A stretch of 64,000 nt of DNA from Sphingomonadales bacterium (GTDB lineage Bacteria > Pseudomonadota > Alphaproteobacteria > Sphingomonadales > Sphingomonadaceae), in contig JAFKLT010000039.1 in NCBI GenBank assembly GCA_017309275.1, positions 1-64,000 on the forward strand, given 5' to 3'. Shown piece by piece: positions 1-8,847 of this stretch. The position numbers were made by a program, and so were the translations under genes. The notes beneath the pieces were generated by a model. It was not told the DNA's origin. It worked only from the letters and a program-made list of their open reading frames with translations, and searched no databases. How positions within the stretch are numbered: the stretch's first letter is position 1; every line of letters begins with the position of its first letter.

Positions 1-139
1 GACGGTCATGCTCCACCTTCGACAGCGTCGATACCGGGATCCCCGATTTCGCGCTCATCTGCTTGAGCGTCCAGCCGTTCCGCGACCGGATACCGCGCAT
101 CACCGCCCCCAATGTCGGGGGACTACCACGCTCCGCCAT
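1..139 (-). CDS. XRE-family transcriptional regulator, N-terminus only (cut by window edge)
   Basis: Reading the minus strand from the ATG at 139 gives 46 residues that run off the window. Residues about 10-46 have the XRE helix-turn-helix pattern: a basic first helix, then a TLKQMSAKSGIP turn and an STLSKVEHDR recognition helix. This closely matches STLSKIENDQ in the XRE-cupin regulator at 45041-45673, so a C-terminal cupin sensor domain is likely but lies outside the window. The gene is divergent from the peptide/D-glutamate operon that starts at about 263. The shared intergenic region carries two copies of the box also found at the other regulator's targets. Inference: it controls the divergent operon and itself. 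Confidence 0.8.
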   Translation of the reverse strand, partial: MAERGSPPTLGAVMRGIRSRNGWTLKQMSAKSGIPVSTLSKVEHDR

Positions 140-158
140 CACTTATTCCATTCCATAT

Positions 159-201
159 TTGACAATTTTCCAATCAGGATCATTATGTCCCTATAGGGCT
201 A
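159..201 (+). promoter_or_regulatory. Promoter with two XRE-type boxes before the peptide/D-glutamate operon
   Basis: A perfect -35 TTGACA (159-164) is followed after 16 bases by CATTAT (181-186). The spacer contains AATTTTCCAATCAGGA (164-179). Just downstream is the perfect palindrome CCCTATAGGG (189-198), within TCCCTATAGGGCTA. The first box recurs at 3241 (+), 45007 (-), 45770 and 48372. A repressor bound here would cover both the spacer and the start region. Box recurrence is seen in the sequence; the identity of the binding protein is inferred. Confidence 0.6.
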
Positions 202-262
202 ACACTCGTTGGTCCCTTGGTAGGGGGTCGCGCGGCTTGCCGCAAGGTGTCAGAGGCGCGCC

Positions 263-2207
263 ATGAATAAGGGGAAGATGATGCGTTTCATCCGAAAGAT
301 CATGATCGGACTCGCCGCGCTGTCGGCGGTGCCGCTCGCGGCGCAGGGTCCCGTCCCGACGCCGGCCGCAAAGAAGGTCGCGGTTGCGCCGTTGCCGGTC
401 GCCAAGCCCGCGCAGGCGGCGAACCTGAATGCGACCGATCTGGAGGCGTTTCTGGACGGCTTCCTTCCCTATGCGCTCGAACGCGGGCGGATCCCCGGCG
501 CGGTCGTCGTCGTGGTTCGCGGCGACGGCGTGGTGTTCGAAAAGGGCTATGGCTTCTCCGACGTCGCCAAGCGCAAGCCGGTCCTGCCGGAGACGACGCT
601 TTTCCGTCCAGGATCGGTGTCGAAGCTCTTCACCTGGACCGCGGTGATGCAGCAGGTCGAGGCGGGGAAGCTCGATCTCGACAAGGATGTGAACACCTAT
701 CTCGACTTCAAGATCCCGCCCTATCAGGGCAAGCCGGTCACGCTGCGCAACATCATGACGCACACCGCGGGCTTCGAGGAATCGGTCCGCTATCTGATCA
801 GCAACGATCCGAAGGCGGTGATGACGCTGAAGAAGCAGATGCCGCTCGCGCTGCCGCAGCGCGTCTTTGCGCCCGGCACGACGCCCGCCTATTCCAACTA
901 TGCCACCGCGCTCGCCGGCTATATCGTCGAGCGCGTCAGCGGCGAGGATTTCGACGACTATGTCGACAATCATATCTTCAAGCCGCTGGGCATGACCCAC
1001 GCCACCTTCCGTCAGCCGCTGCCGGCGGCGCTGGCCGCCGACATGGCGGGCGGCTATCCCGATGTGACGCACAAGGTCCGGCCGTTCGAAATCGTTGTCC
1101 CCGCACCGGCGGGCCGCCTGTCGGGCGGGGCTGCTGAAGCCTGAAACCGCAAAGCTGATGCACGACTTCAAGGCGCCCGGCGTCGGTCCGCTGAACAGCA
1201 TGGCGCTCGGCTTCTACGAACAACAGGTCAACGGCCACCGCGCGATCGCGCATGGCGGCGATACCGTGTGGTTCCATTCCTATCTGTGGCTGTTCCCCGA
1301 CGCCGATGTCGGCGTCTTCATCTCGATGAACAGCGCGGGCAAGGAAGGCGCGGCGGGCGCGATCCGCAGCGCGCTGTTCCACAAATTCGCCGACCGCTAC
1401 CTGCCCGGCACCCCCGCGCCCGGCCAGGTCGACGCGAAGACCGCTAGGCAGCATGCCGAAATGATGGTCGGTCATTATGTCAGCAGCCGCGGTTCCTTCA
1501 CCAATTTCATGAGCCTGTTCGGCCTTCTCGGCCAGCCGACGATTACGCTGACCCAGGACGGAAAGATCGACGTTCCCGGGCTCGATGGTCTCAGCGCTGG
1601 CGCGCGCGACTGGGTGGAGGTCGAACCTTTCGTCTGGCGCGACACGAACAGCGGCGAACGCCTGGCCGCCGAGGTCAAGGACGGCCGCGTCGTGCGGTGG
1701 AGCCTCGACGCCGGATCGCCCTTCATGGTGTTCGAGCCGGCACCCGCCGGGACCAACGCCGCGTGGCTGAACCCCGCGCTGATCTTCGCGCTCGCCATCA
1801 CGCTGCTCGCCGCGCTCGCGTGGCCGGTTCGCGCGCTGGTCCGCCGCAGCTTCGGGGCGAGCTTCGCGCTGGAGGGCAAGCCGCTGCGCGCCTATCGCCT
1901 GTCGCGCATCTTCGCATGGCTGGCGATCGCCGCGGTCGGCGGATGGTTCGGCCTGATCGCGGCCTTCTCGGCCGATATCGGCAGCATCGGCGGGCCGCTC
2001 GACTGGCTGATCCACCTGCTGCGCATCCTGACCCCGCTCGCGGCTTTCGGGCTGCTCGCGACGGCCGTCTGGCACCTGTGGCTCAGCATTCAGGGCAAGC
2101 GCAAATGGACGATGAAGCTGGGCGCGGTGCTGCTGGCGCTCGCCGGCGGCGTGCTCACCTGGGTGACGCTGGCCTTCCACCTCTATGGCTTCGGTATGGT
2201 GTACTGA
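263..2207 (+). pseudogene. Serine hydrolase (beta-lactamase/class C PBP family), broken by deletion and frameshift
   Basis: Two frames together make one serine hydrolase. Frame one (263-1144) has a signal peptide, the SVSK nucleophile motif (about residues 118-121) and a YSN motif in PAYSNY. It runs to PAPAGRLS and then hits a stop. The second frame resumes at about 1128 with LLKPETAKLMHDF and continues to 2207, including a HGGD motif and a membrane-spanning tail of about four helices. The segment that normally joins PAPAG to LLKPET in this family is missing, so the lesion is a short deletion that shifts frame near 1115-1135. Start is 263 or 278; the AAGGGG before 278 favours the latter. It is the first gene of the operon and its stop overlaps the next ATG. 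It could also be a sequencing or assembly error. Confidence 0.7.
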
Positions 2208-3214
2208 TGGCGACGCAGGATATGCGGGAATTGACGCTCGACCTTCGGGTCGAGCGCTTTCCCTATCATCAACCGTTTCGCATTTCGGGGCATATATTCA
2301 CCGAGACGGCGCTGCTCGTCGCAGAGCTTTCGGATGGTGATCATGTCGGACGTTGCGAGGTGGCCGGCGTCTATTATCTCGGCGACGATATCGACCATAT
2401 GGTCGCCGAGGCGTCGCGCGTCCGCGGCGCGATCGAACAGGGTGCGACGCGCGAGCATCTGCAGGACCTGTTGCCGCCGGGCGGCGCGCGCAACGCGCTC
2501 GACTGCGCCTTCTGGGATCTGGAAGCGAAGCAGCACGGGCGGCCGGTCTGGGAACTCGCCGGGCTCGACGCGCCGAAGGCGCTGCGCTCCACCCTGACCC
2601 TCGGCGCCGATGCGCCCGAGGTCATGGCAAGCGCGGCGCTCGCGATCGATCCCGATGCGCCGGTGAAGGTCAAGCTGACCGGCGACCTGGAAGACGATAT
2701 TGCGCGTGTCGTCGCGATCCGCGCGGCGCGTCCCGACGCATGGATCGGGGTCGACGCGAACCAGGGCTACAGCATCGCGACCCTCGCCGAGCTGTTGCCG
2801 GTGCTGCTGTCGGCGCGCGTCGCGCAGCTCGAACAGCCGTTGCCGCGCGGGCGCGAGGCTGATCTCGACGGCTTGAAACGACCGCTGCCGTTCGTCGCCG
2901 ATGAAAGCGCGCTATCGCTGGACGATACCGCGTCGCTGGTTGGGCGCTTCGATGTCGTGAACATCAAGCTCGATAAGTGCGGCGGCTTGACCGAGGGGCT
3001 GGCGATCGCGCGGCAGGCGCGGAAATTCGGCCTCGACGTGATGGTCGGGAACATGATGGGCACCAGCCTGTCGATGGCGCCGTCCTACCTCGTCGGGCAG
3101 CTGTGCGACATCGTCGACCTCGATGGGCCGACCTTCCTTGCGCGCGATCGCGAGCCGGGCGTGGAGTATCGGGAGGGCATGATCCGGTGTCCGGCCGAAA
3201 TTTGGGGTATGTGA
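2207..3214 (+). CDS. dgcA: Enolase-superfamily racemase, DgcA-like (N-acetyl-D-glutamate racemase) or dipeptide epimerase
   Basis: 335 residues. The start shares its A with the preceding stop (TGATG). All catalytic elements of the muconate-lactonizing subgroup are visible: KVK (154-156), metal ligands D183 (VDAN), E209 (LEQP) and D232/E233 (ADES), and the second catalytic lysine in K254-L-D256. This family includes L-Ala-D/L-Glu epimerase and DgcA, which racemises N-acetyl-D-Glu to N-acetyl-L-Glu. The DUF1611/DgcN-type gene at 6656 in the same run of genes favours DgcA, because the two work together in the known D-glutamate pathway. Specificity for an Ala-Glu dipeptide cannot be excluded from sequence alone. 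Predicted to be cytoplasmic. Confidence 0.75.
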   Translation: MATQDMRELTLDLRVERFPYHQPFRISGHIFTETALLVAELSDGDHVGRCEVAGVYYLGDDIDHMVAEASRVRGAIEQGATREHLQDLLPPGGARNALDCAFWDLEAKQHGRPVWELAGLDAPKALRSTLTLGADAPEVMASAALAIDPDAPVKVKLTGDLEDDIARVVAIRAARPDAWIGVDANQGYSIATLAELLPVLLSARVAQLEQPLPRGREADLDGLKRPLPFVADESALSLDDTASLVGRFDVVNIKLDKCGGLTEGLAIARQARKFGLDVMVGNMMGTSLSMAPSYLVGQLCDIVDLDGPTFLARDREPGVEYREGMIRCPAEIWGM

Positions 3215-3235
3215 CAATTTGATGTTCTAAACGGG

Positions 3236-3263
3236 TTGACAATTTTCCGATTAGGACAATAGT
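3236..3263 (+). promoter_or_regulatory. Internal promoter with XRE-type box
   Basis: TTGACA (3236-3241), a 16-base spacer, then AATAGT (3258-3263). The spacer holds AATTTTCCGATTAGGA (3241-3256), nearly the same as the box at 164-179 and in the same position relative to -35 and -10. A weaker TGACAATTTGAT lies just upstream (3212-3223). It would drive the M19-like gene and the genes behind it separately from the first promoter. Confidence 0.55.
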
Positions 3264-3298
3264 CGTCATATCGAAACTTTCTTGAGGTGGAGGACGGA

Positions 3299-4441
3299 AT
3301 GGCATCGTCATTCCCAGTAACGCGCCGCGCGATCTTCGCGGGCGCGGTCGGGGCCGCTTTGTCTGCGCCGATGATCAACAGGGGCGCTTTCGCTTTCGCG
3401 GCGGCGCCGGCGAAACGATATTCGCGCCGCGCGGTCGATCTGGTCACGTCTTCGCTGGTGATCGACATGCTGGCGCCGCTGAAGATCACGACCTCGGCCG
3501 ACTATGTCGCGCACCGTCTGACCGATGCGGAGGCAGCCGATTTCCGCGCGAGCGGCATTACCGGCTTTCACAATGCCTATGGCCTGGGCGGTCCGAACGC
3601 AAAGGCGCAGGGGCTCGAATATCTCGCGGGGTGGCAGGGCTTTGCCGGGCGCAACAGCCATGTGTTCACGCTGGTCGATACCGTCGCCGATCTCGACCGC
3701 GCGAAAAGGGACGGCAAGGTCGCGGTCATCATGGGCATCCAGAATGCCGACCAGTTCGAAAGCGTCGACGACGTCGCGATCTTTCGCCGCCTCGGCCTGC
3801 GCTGTGCGCAGCTCACCTACAACAGCCAGAACATGATCGGGTCGGGCAGCACCGACCGCGTCGACGGCGGCGTCAGCGATTATGGCGCCGCGATCATCGC
3901 CGCGATGGAAAAGGCGAACATGCTCGTCGACGTCTCGCACTGCGGAGACAAGACGACGCTCGACGCGATCGACATCGCTGCCGGGCCGATCGCGATCACG
4001 CACAGCAACGCCCGCGCGCTGGTCGATCATCCGCGCGTCAAGACCGACGCCGCGATCAAGGCGCTCGCGGCGAAGGGCGGGGTGATGGGCATTACCGGGG
4101 TACGCATGTTCGTGCGCGCGACCGATCCCACCAATGTCGGACATATGGCCGACCATATCGATCATGTCGCAAAGCTCGTCGGGGTCGATCATGTCGGCAT
4201 CGGGTCGGACGCCGATCTCAACGGCTATGACGACATGGCGCCCGACGAATATGCGCTGCTGAAACAGGGCTACAAGGGCAGCTACGCCTTTCGCGACAAG
4301 ATCGATATCGACGGCTTCGACCATCCGAAAAAGATGTTCGACCTGACCGAAGAGCTGATCCGTCGGGGCTATTCCAACGAAAATATCACGGCCGTTCTGG
4401 GTGGCAATTTTCGCCGCCTTCTCGCTCAAGTCTGGGGGTAA
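3299..4441 (+). CDS. Atypical exported M19 (renal dipeptidase-like) protein lacking alpha-metal ligands
   Basis: 380 residues. The ATG at 3299 is chosen because GGAGG lies five bases upstream; an in-frame GTG at 3287 is possible. The N-terminus looks like a Tat signal (TRRAIFAGAVGAAL). The M19 TIM barrel is recognisable from VDVSH (H214), AITHSNAR (H235) and GIGSDADLNG (D304). However, the usual HxD near the first strand is IDMLAP (55-60) and the bridging glutamate is Gln in GIQN (147-149). It may therefore bind only one metal, use a different chemistry, or be non-catalytic. A paralogue with the same substitutions is at 43890-44954. Four bases separate its stop from the TonB receptor start. 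Confidence 0.8.
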   Translation: MASSFPVTRRAIFAGAVGAALSAPMINRGAFAFAAAPAKRYSRRAVDLVTSSLVIDMLAPLKITTSADYVAHRLTDAEAADFRASGITGFHNAYGLGGPNAKAQGLEYLAGWQGFAGRNSHVFTLVDTVADLDRAKRDGKVAVIMGIQNADQFESVDDVAIFRRLGLRCAQLTYNSQNMIGSGSTDRVDGGVSDYGAAIIAAMEKANMLVDVSHCGDKTTLDAIDIAAGPIAITHSNARALVDHPRVKTDAAIKALAAKGGVMGITGVRMFVRATDPTNVGHMADHIDHVAKLVGVDHVGIGSDADLNGYDDMAPDEYALLKQGYKGSYAFRDKIDIDGFDHPKKMFDLTEELIRRGYSNENITAVLGGNFRRLLAQVWG

Positions 4442-4445
4442 GACG

Positions 4446-6632
4446 ATGAAAAAGGGACTTTTGATTTTCGGAAGCGTCACGGCGATGGTCGCCGCGATGC
4501 CGGCTGCTGCGCAGGAAGCCGCGGCTGTGGAGAGCAGCGGCGAAATCGTCGTCACCGCGCAGAAGCGCGTGCAGAATGTGCAGGACGTGCCGATCTCGAT
4601 CAGCGTCGTGGGCGGCGAGGAACTGCAGGAACAGGGCTCGGCTTCGCTCGTCGACTATGCGGGTTACGTCCCGGGGATGAACGTCAGCAACGGCGGCACG
4701 CCCGGTCAGACGACGATCACGCTGCGCGGCGTCGCGCCGCTGAATTCCAGCCAGACGGTTGGCATCTATCTCGACGACGCGCCGGTCGGATCGAGCGCGC
4801 TCTATAACCGCGCGGGTGCCTTCACCATCGACCTCATGCCCTATGATCTGGAACGGATCGAGGTGCTGAAGGGGCCGCAGGGCACGCTCTATGGTGCCAG
4901 CTCGATCGGCGGGCTCGTCAAATATGTGACCGTTCAGCCCGATACGCGGACGTTCAAGGTTCGCGCCGGCGTCGAGGGCTTCGACGTCAAGGGCGGCGAC
5001 GGCTTCGGCTGGGGCGGTCAGGTTTTCGTCAACGCCCCGATCGCGACCGATACGCTGGCGATCAGCGGCAGCTTCGCGTGGCGCAAGACGCCGGGTTGGG
5101 TCGACAGCATCAACAATGCCGCGCTCGACGACCAGAACAGCTATGAACAGCGCGGCGGCCGCGTCGCCCTGTTGTGGCAGCCGACGCCCGAACTCAGCGT
5201 GAAGCTCGCCGGCATCTGGCAGTCGCTCGATTCCGACGGCAACGGCCTCTATGCCGCCGACCTTGCCGGGAACCGGCTTGGCGACGGGCGCTCGTACAAC
5301 AACTATGTGCCCGAATCCTATGACATCGATCTCGACTATTATGCGGCGACGATCGACTATGATTTCGGCGCGGCGACGCTGACGTCGGCGACGACCTACA
5401 GCAAGACGCAGAGCCGCCAGGTGCAGGACGCGAGCTATGCCTTCGGCGTGCTCTTCCCGCTGCTTACCGGCGGCGCGATCGCGCCGGGCGTGACGCCCTT
5501 CTTCCTCGACCTGGGGCTCAAGAAATGGACGCAGGAAGTGCGTCTCGCCTCGCCGAGCGGCGGGCGCTTCGAATGGATGATCGGCGGCTTCTATACCGAC
5601 GAAAAGACCAGCAATTCGCAGCTTGTCCGGTCGTATGACCTCGCCGGAAACCCGATCGCACCGCTCGACCCGCTCGCGATCGTCGGCCTGCCGGCGGGCT
5701 ACAAGGAATACGCCGTTTTCGGCAACGCGACCTTCAAGCTGAGCGAACAGTTCGAGGTCACCGGCGGCCTCCGCTGGGCCCGCAATGAACAGGTCTTTCG
5801 ACAAATAAGCTCCGGCGCAATAGTCCCCTCCGCAAATAATCCGGGTACGTCGGCTGAAAGCGTCTGGACCTTCTCGGTCAGTCCGCAGTTCCACATCAAC
5901 GATGATGCGATGCTCTATGCCCGCGTTGCGACGGGCTATCGTCCCGGCGGGCCGAATGTCGTCGTTCCCAATGTACCGCCGAGCGTCGATGCCGACCGCA
6001 TGACCAACTATGAGGTCGGGCTGAAGGCCGATCTTGCGAACAGGATGGTAACGGTCGACGTCGCGGCCTTCTGGATGGACTGGACCGATATCCAGGTCAC
6101 CCGTGCCTTTGGCGGCGTGTCGGGCGGCGCGAACGGCGGCAAGGCGACGAGCAAGGGTGTGGAGGGCAATATCGCATTCCGCCCCGCGCCGGGGCTGACG
6201 TTTACCGCTACCGGCAGCTATACCGATGCGACGCTGAGCGAGGATGTGCCGGAGATCGACGGCCTCGACGGCGATCGGCTACCCGCGGTGCCGAAGTTCA
6301 GCGGCGCGCTGCGCGCCGACTATGAATTCGAACTCGGTGGCGGAAACAAAGGCAGCTTCGGTGCGGGCATCCGCCACGCCAGCAGCCGGCTGTCGCTGGT
6401 CGAGAGCGATCCGCTCGCGGCGCGCGCGAAGCCCTATACCTCGGTCGACCTCAACGCATCGGTCAACTTTGACGGGCATTGGACGCTGCGCGCCTATGCC
6501 CGCAACCTGCTCGACAACAAGGGAGAGATGAGCCGGTCGACGATGGCCGACGGGCTCAACCGGCCAAGCTTCCTTGCGATCTCGCCGCTACAGCCGCGGA
6601 CGATAGGTGTCGCGATCGACATGGCCTTTTGA
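4446..6632 (+). CDS. TonB-dependent outer-membrane receptor
   Basis: 728 residues. Start is at MKKGLLIFG, followed by a signal peptide ending AAAQ. A TonB-box-like EIVVTAQKR is followed by the plug domain (VQDVPISISVVGGEEL; GIYLDDAP; LERIEVLKGPQGTLYG), then a long beta-barrel ending in Phe (IDMAF). This is the common sphingomonad type used for oligopeptides, glycans and other organic substrates. Its place between an M19-like protein and DgcN-like and permease genes suggests uptake of a peptide or peptidoglycan fragment. Substrate is inferred from context only. Confidence 0.92.
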   Translation: MKKGLLIFGSVTAMVAAMPAAAQEAAAVESSGEIVVTAQKRVQNVQDVPISISVVGGEELQEQGSASLVDYAGYVPGMNVSNGGTPGQTTITLRGVAPLNSSQTVGIYLDDAPVGSSALYNRAGAFTIDLMPYDLERIEVLKGPQGTLYGASSIGGLVKYVTVQPDTRTFKVRAGVEGFDVKGGDGFGWGGQVFVNAPIATDTLAISGSFAWRKTPGWVDSINNAALDDQNSYEQRGGRVALLWQPTPELSVKLAGIWQSLDSDGNGLYAADLAGNRLGDGRSYNNYVPESYDIDLDYYAATIDYDFGAATLTSATTYSKTQSRQVQDASYAFGVLFPLLTGGAIAPGVTPFFLDLGLKKWTQEVRLASPSGGRFEWMIGGFYTDEKTSNSQLVRSYDLAGNPIAPLDPLAIVGLPAGYKEYAVFGNATFKLSEQFEVTGGLRWARNEQVFRQISSGAIVPSANNPGTSAESVWTFSVSPQFHINDDAMLYARVATGYRPGGPNVVVPNVPPSVDADRMTNYEVGLKADLANRMVTVDVAAFWMDWTDIQVTRAFGGVSGGANGGKATSKGVEGNIAFRPAPGLTFTATGSYTDATLSEDVPEIDGLDGDRLPAVPKFSGALRADYEFELGGGNKGSFGAGIRHASSRLSLVESDPLAARAKPYTSVDLNASVNFDGHWTLRAYARNLLDNKGEMSRSTMADGLNRPSFLAISPLQPRTIGVAIDMAF

Positions 6633-6655
6633 CGGCGCGCGGGAGAGAGATGATC

Positions 6656-7711
6656 ATGGCTACCGTGCTGCAAAGGCGTGCGGACGTCGAACGCGAGGGA
6701 GTACCCACCCTGCCGCAGCCCTATCTGCTGTTCCTCGGCGATACGGTCGAGGCGGGGTATGCGAAGACCGCTTTCGGTTTGGCTGACTGGGCGGGCGATC
6801 GCTGCGTCGGCGAGCTGGCGATGGCGGGTTGTACCGTCACGACCGGCCTGCCGCCGATGTCGCCCGCCGCGGCGGCCGAGGCGGGGGCGAGGGCGCTGGT
6901 GATCGGGGTGGCGAACCAGGGCGGCGTCATCGGCGATGCCTGGATTGCGGTACTGGTCGAAGCGATGGAGGCCGGGCTCGACATCGTCAGCGGGCTTCAT
7001 GCGAAGCTGAACGGGGTTCCCGCGCTCGTCGAAGCGGCCGAGCGTACCGGGCGGCGGCTGATCGATATCCGCACGCCGCCACCCGCGATCCCCGTCGGAA
7101 CGGGGCGCAAGCGCAGCGGCAAGCGGCTGCTGACCGTCGGCACCGACTGCGCGCTCGGCAAGAAATATACCGCGCTCGCGCTGCATCGCGCTTTTGTCGC
7201 GCGCGGCATCGATGCGGACTTTCGCGCGACCGGCCAGACGGGCATCATGATCGCGGGAGGCGGCATGCCGATGGACGCGGTGGTTTCGGATTTCGAGGCG
7301 GGAGCGGCTGAGATACTGAGCCCCGACGCGCCCGTCGATCACTGGGACCTGATCGAAGGTCAGGGGTCGATCTTCAACCCAGCCTATGCGGCGGTGTCGC
7401 TTGGTCTGCTTCACGGCAGCCAGCCCGATGTGTTCGTCGTCTGTCATGACCCGACGCGCACAGTGATCCTGGGCCTGGAAAGCTTCGCGCTGCCGACGGT
7501 CGAGGAAGTTATCGACCTGACGATCCGCCTCGGCAGTCGTACCAATCCGGCGATCCGCTGCGGCGGCGTCAGCCTGAATACGTCGAGCCTCGACGTCGAC
7601 AGCGCCGAGGCGCTGATGGCCGCCGAGCGACAACGACTGGGCCTGCCCGTCGCCGATCCAATCCGCGGCGGCGCGTCGTTCGACGCGCTTGTCGGAAATA
7701 TCCTCGCATGA
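6656..7711 (+). CDS. dgcN: DUF1611 P-loop protein, DgcN-like D-glutamate N-acetyltransferase
   Basis: 351 residues from the ATG at 6656, eight bases after GGGAGAGA; an ATG at 6650 is also in frame but too close to that site. The N-terminal half is a Rossmann-like domain (about 20-140). The C-terminal half opens with a clear P-loop GTDCALGKKYT (162-172). This two-domain layout is that of DUF1611, whose characterised member DgcN acetylates D-glutamate before racemisation by DgcA. A DgcA-like racemase lies upstream in the same cluster, which supports the assignment. The stop overlaps the permease start (ATGA). Confidence 0.75.
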   Translation: MATVLQRRADVEREGVPTLPQPYLLFLGDTVEAGYAKTAFGLADWAGDRCVGELAMAGCTVTTGLPPMSPAAAAEAGARALVIGVANQGGVIGDAWIAVLVEAMEAGLDIVSGLHAKLNGVPALVEAAERTGRRLIDIRTPPPAIPVGTGRKRSGKRLLTVGTDCALGKKYTALALHRAFVARGIDADFRATGQTGIMIAGGGMPMDAVVSDFEAGAAEILSPDAPVDHWDLIEGQGSIFNPAYAAVSLGLLHGSQPDVFVVCHDPTRTVILGLESFALPTVEEVIDLTIRLGSRTNPAIRCGGVSLNTSSLDVDSAEALMAAERQRLGLPVADPIRGGASFDALVGNILA

Positions 7712-8847
7712 TGGTGGGCGAGACGGGCAGCAGGTCGAGTTGGTTCCAGCGCTTCCTGCTGCCCGGTTTCGCACTGAAGGCCGTCATCATCGGCGGCGGC
7801 TATGCGACCGGGCGCGAGCTGGCCGAATATTTCGTGCCGTCGGGCCCCTGGGGCGGGCTGGTCGCGATGCTGTTCGCGACGGTGATCTGGAGCATCGTCG
7901 CCGCGTTGACCTTTGCGTTGGCGCGCCAGCTTGGCGCCTATGACTACCGCGCCTTTTTCCGCGGTTTGCTTGGCCCAGGCTGGGTCGCGTTCGAGGCGGC
8001 CTATATCATCTTCGTCATCCTGATCCTTGCGGTGTTCGGCGCCGCGGCGGGCGCGATCGGCGCGGCGACCTTCGGCTGGCCCGAATGGGCGGGCTCGGTC
8101 CTTCTCGCGGCCGCGATCGTCGCGGTGACCGCACGCGGGACGGGCGTGGTCGAACAGATGTTCAAATATGTCTCGATCCTGCTCTACACCGTCTATGGCC
8201 TGTTCCTGGTCCTCGCGCTCGCAAGCTTCGGCGGCCTGATCGGCGAGGGGTTCGCCAATGCGCCGCCGCCCTCGGGTAATTGGATGGCCGGCGGCATCAC
8301 CTATGCCAGCTATAACATCGTCGGTGCGGTCGTGATCTTGCCGGTTCTGCGGCATCTGACCAGCCAGCGCGACGCGGTCGTCGCCGGTCTGATCGCGGGG
8401 CCGCTGTCGATGTTGCCCGCAATCCTCTTTTTCGTGGCGATGATGGCTTTTTATCCGGCGATCGGGGCGGAGACGCTGCCATCGGACTTCCTGCTTCGCC
8501 AGATGACGGTACCGGGCTTTCATATTTTGTTCCAGGTCATGATCTTTGCCGCGCTGCTCGAAAGCGGCGCGGGTGCGGTGCACGCGATCAACGAGCGCAT
8601 TTCGGGCGCGGTAGAAAGCCGCGGGCGAGATGCACTTTCGACCGGTGCGCGCGCGATCATCGCCACCGCCATCCTGACGGTCTGCATGTTCGTCGCCGGC
8701 GAGATCGGCCTCGTCGACCTTATTGCCAGCGGATACCGCTTCCTTGCCTGGCTGTTTCTGGCCGTGTTCGTCGTGCCGCTGATTACGATCGGCACATGGC
8801 GCCTGCTGCGCGGGCCTGCTGTTCCCCCCATGGAGACTTCGTCATGA
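7708..8847 (+). CDS. YkvI-like inner-membrane permease
   Basis: 379 residues with about ten hydrophobic segments. The opening GFALKAVIIGGGYATGRELAEYF is split by a small loop and resembles the first helix of YkvI-type proteins in the APC/LeuT-fold group. ATGA overlap couples it to the DgcN-like gene before it, and a second ATGA overlap couples it to the serine hydrolase after it. By position it should carry the product of periplasmic peptide hydrolysis (for example D-Glu or another amino acid) across the inner membrane. Substrate and direction of transport are unknown. Confidence 0.65.
   Translation: MMVGETGSRSSWFQRFLLPGFALKAVIIGGGYATGRELAEYFVPSGPWGGLVAMLFATVIWSIVAALTFALARQLGAYDYRAFFRGLLGPGWVAFEAAYIIFVILILAVFGAAAGAIGAATFGWPEWAGSVLLAAAIVAVTARGTGVVEQMFKYVSILLYTVYGLFLVLALASFGGLIGEGFANAPPPSGNWMAGGITYASYNIVGAVVILPVLRHLTSQRDAVVAGLIAGPLSMLPAILFFVAMMAFYPAIGAETLPSDFLLRQMTVPGFHILFQVMIFAALLESGAGAVHAINERISGAVESRGRDALSTGARAIIATAILTVCMFVAGEIGLVDLIASGYRFLAWLFLAVFVVPLITIGTWRLLRGPAVPPMETSS

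Noticed and set aside
207-216. GTTGGTCCCT resembling half of the MocR-type repeat
   Set aside because: No second half at the right distance and far from the MocR genes; probably chance.
4386-5894. 502-codon open frame on the minus strand within the first TonB receptor gene
   Set aside because: Antisense to a clear receptor, no recognisable domain, Arg/Asp-rich composition typical of GC-rich shadow frames.
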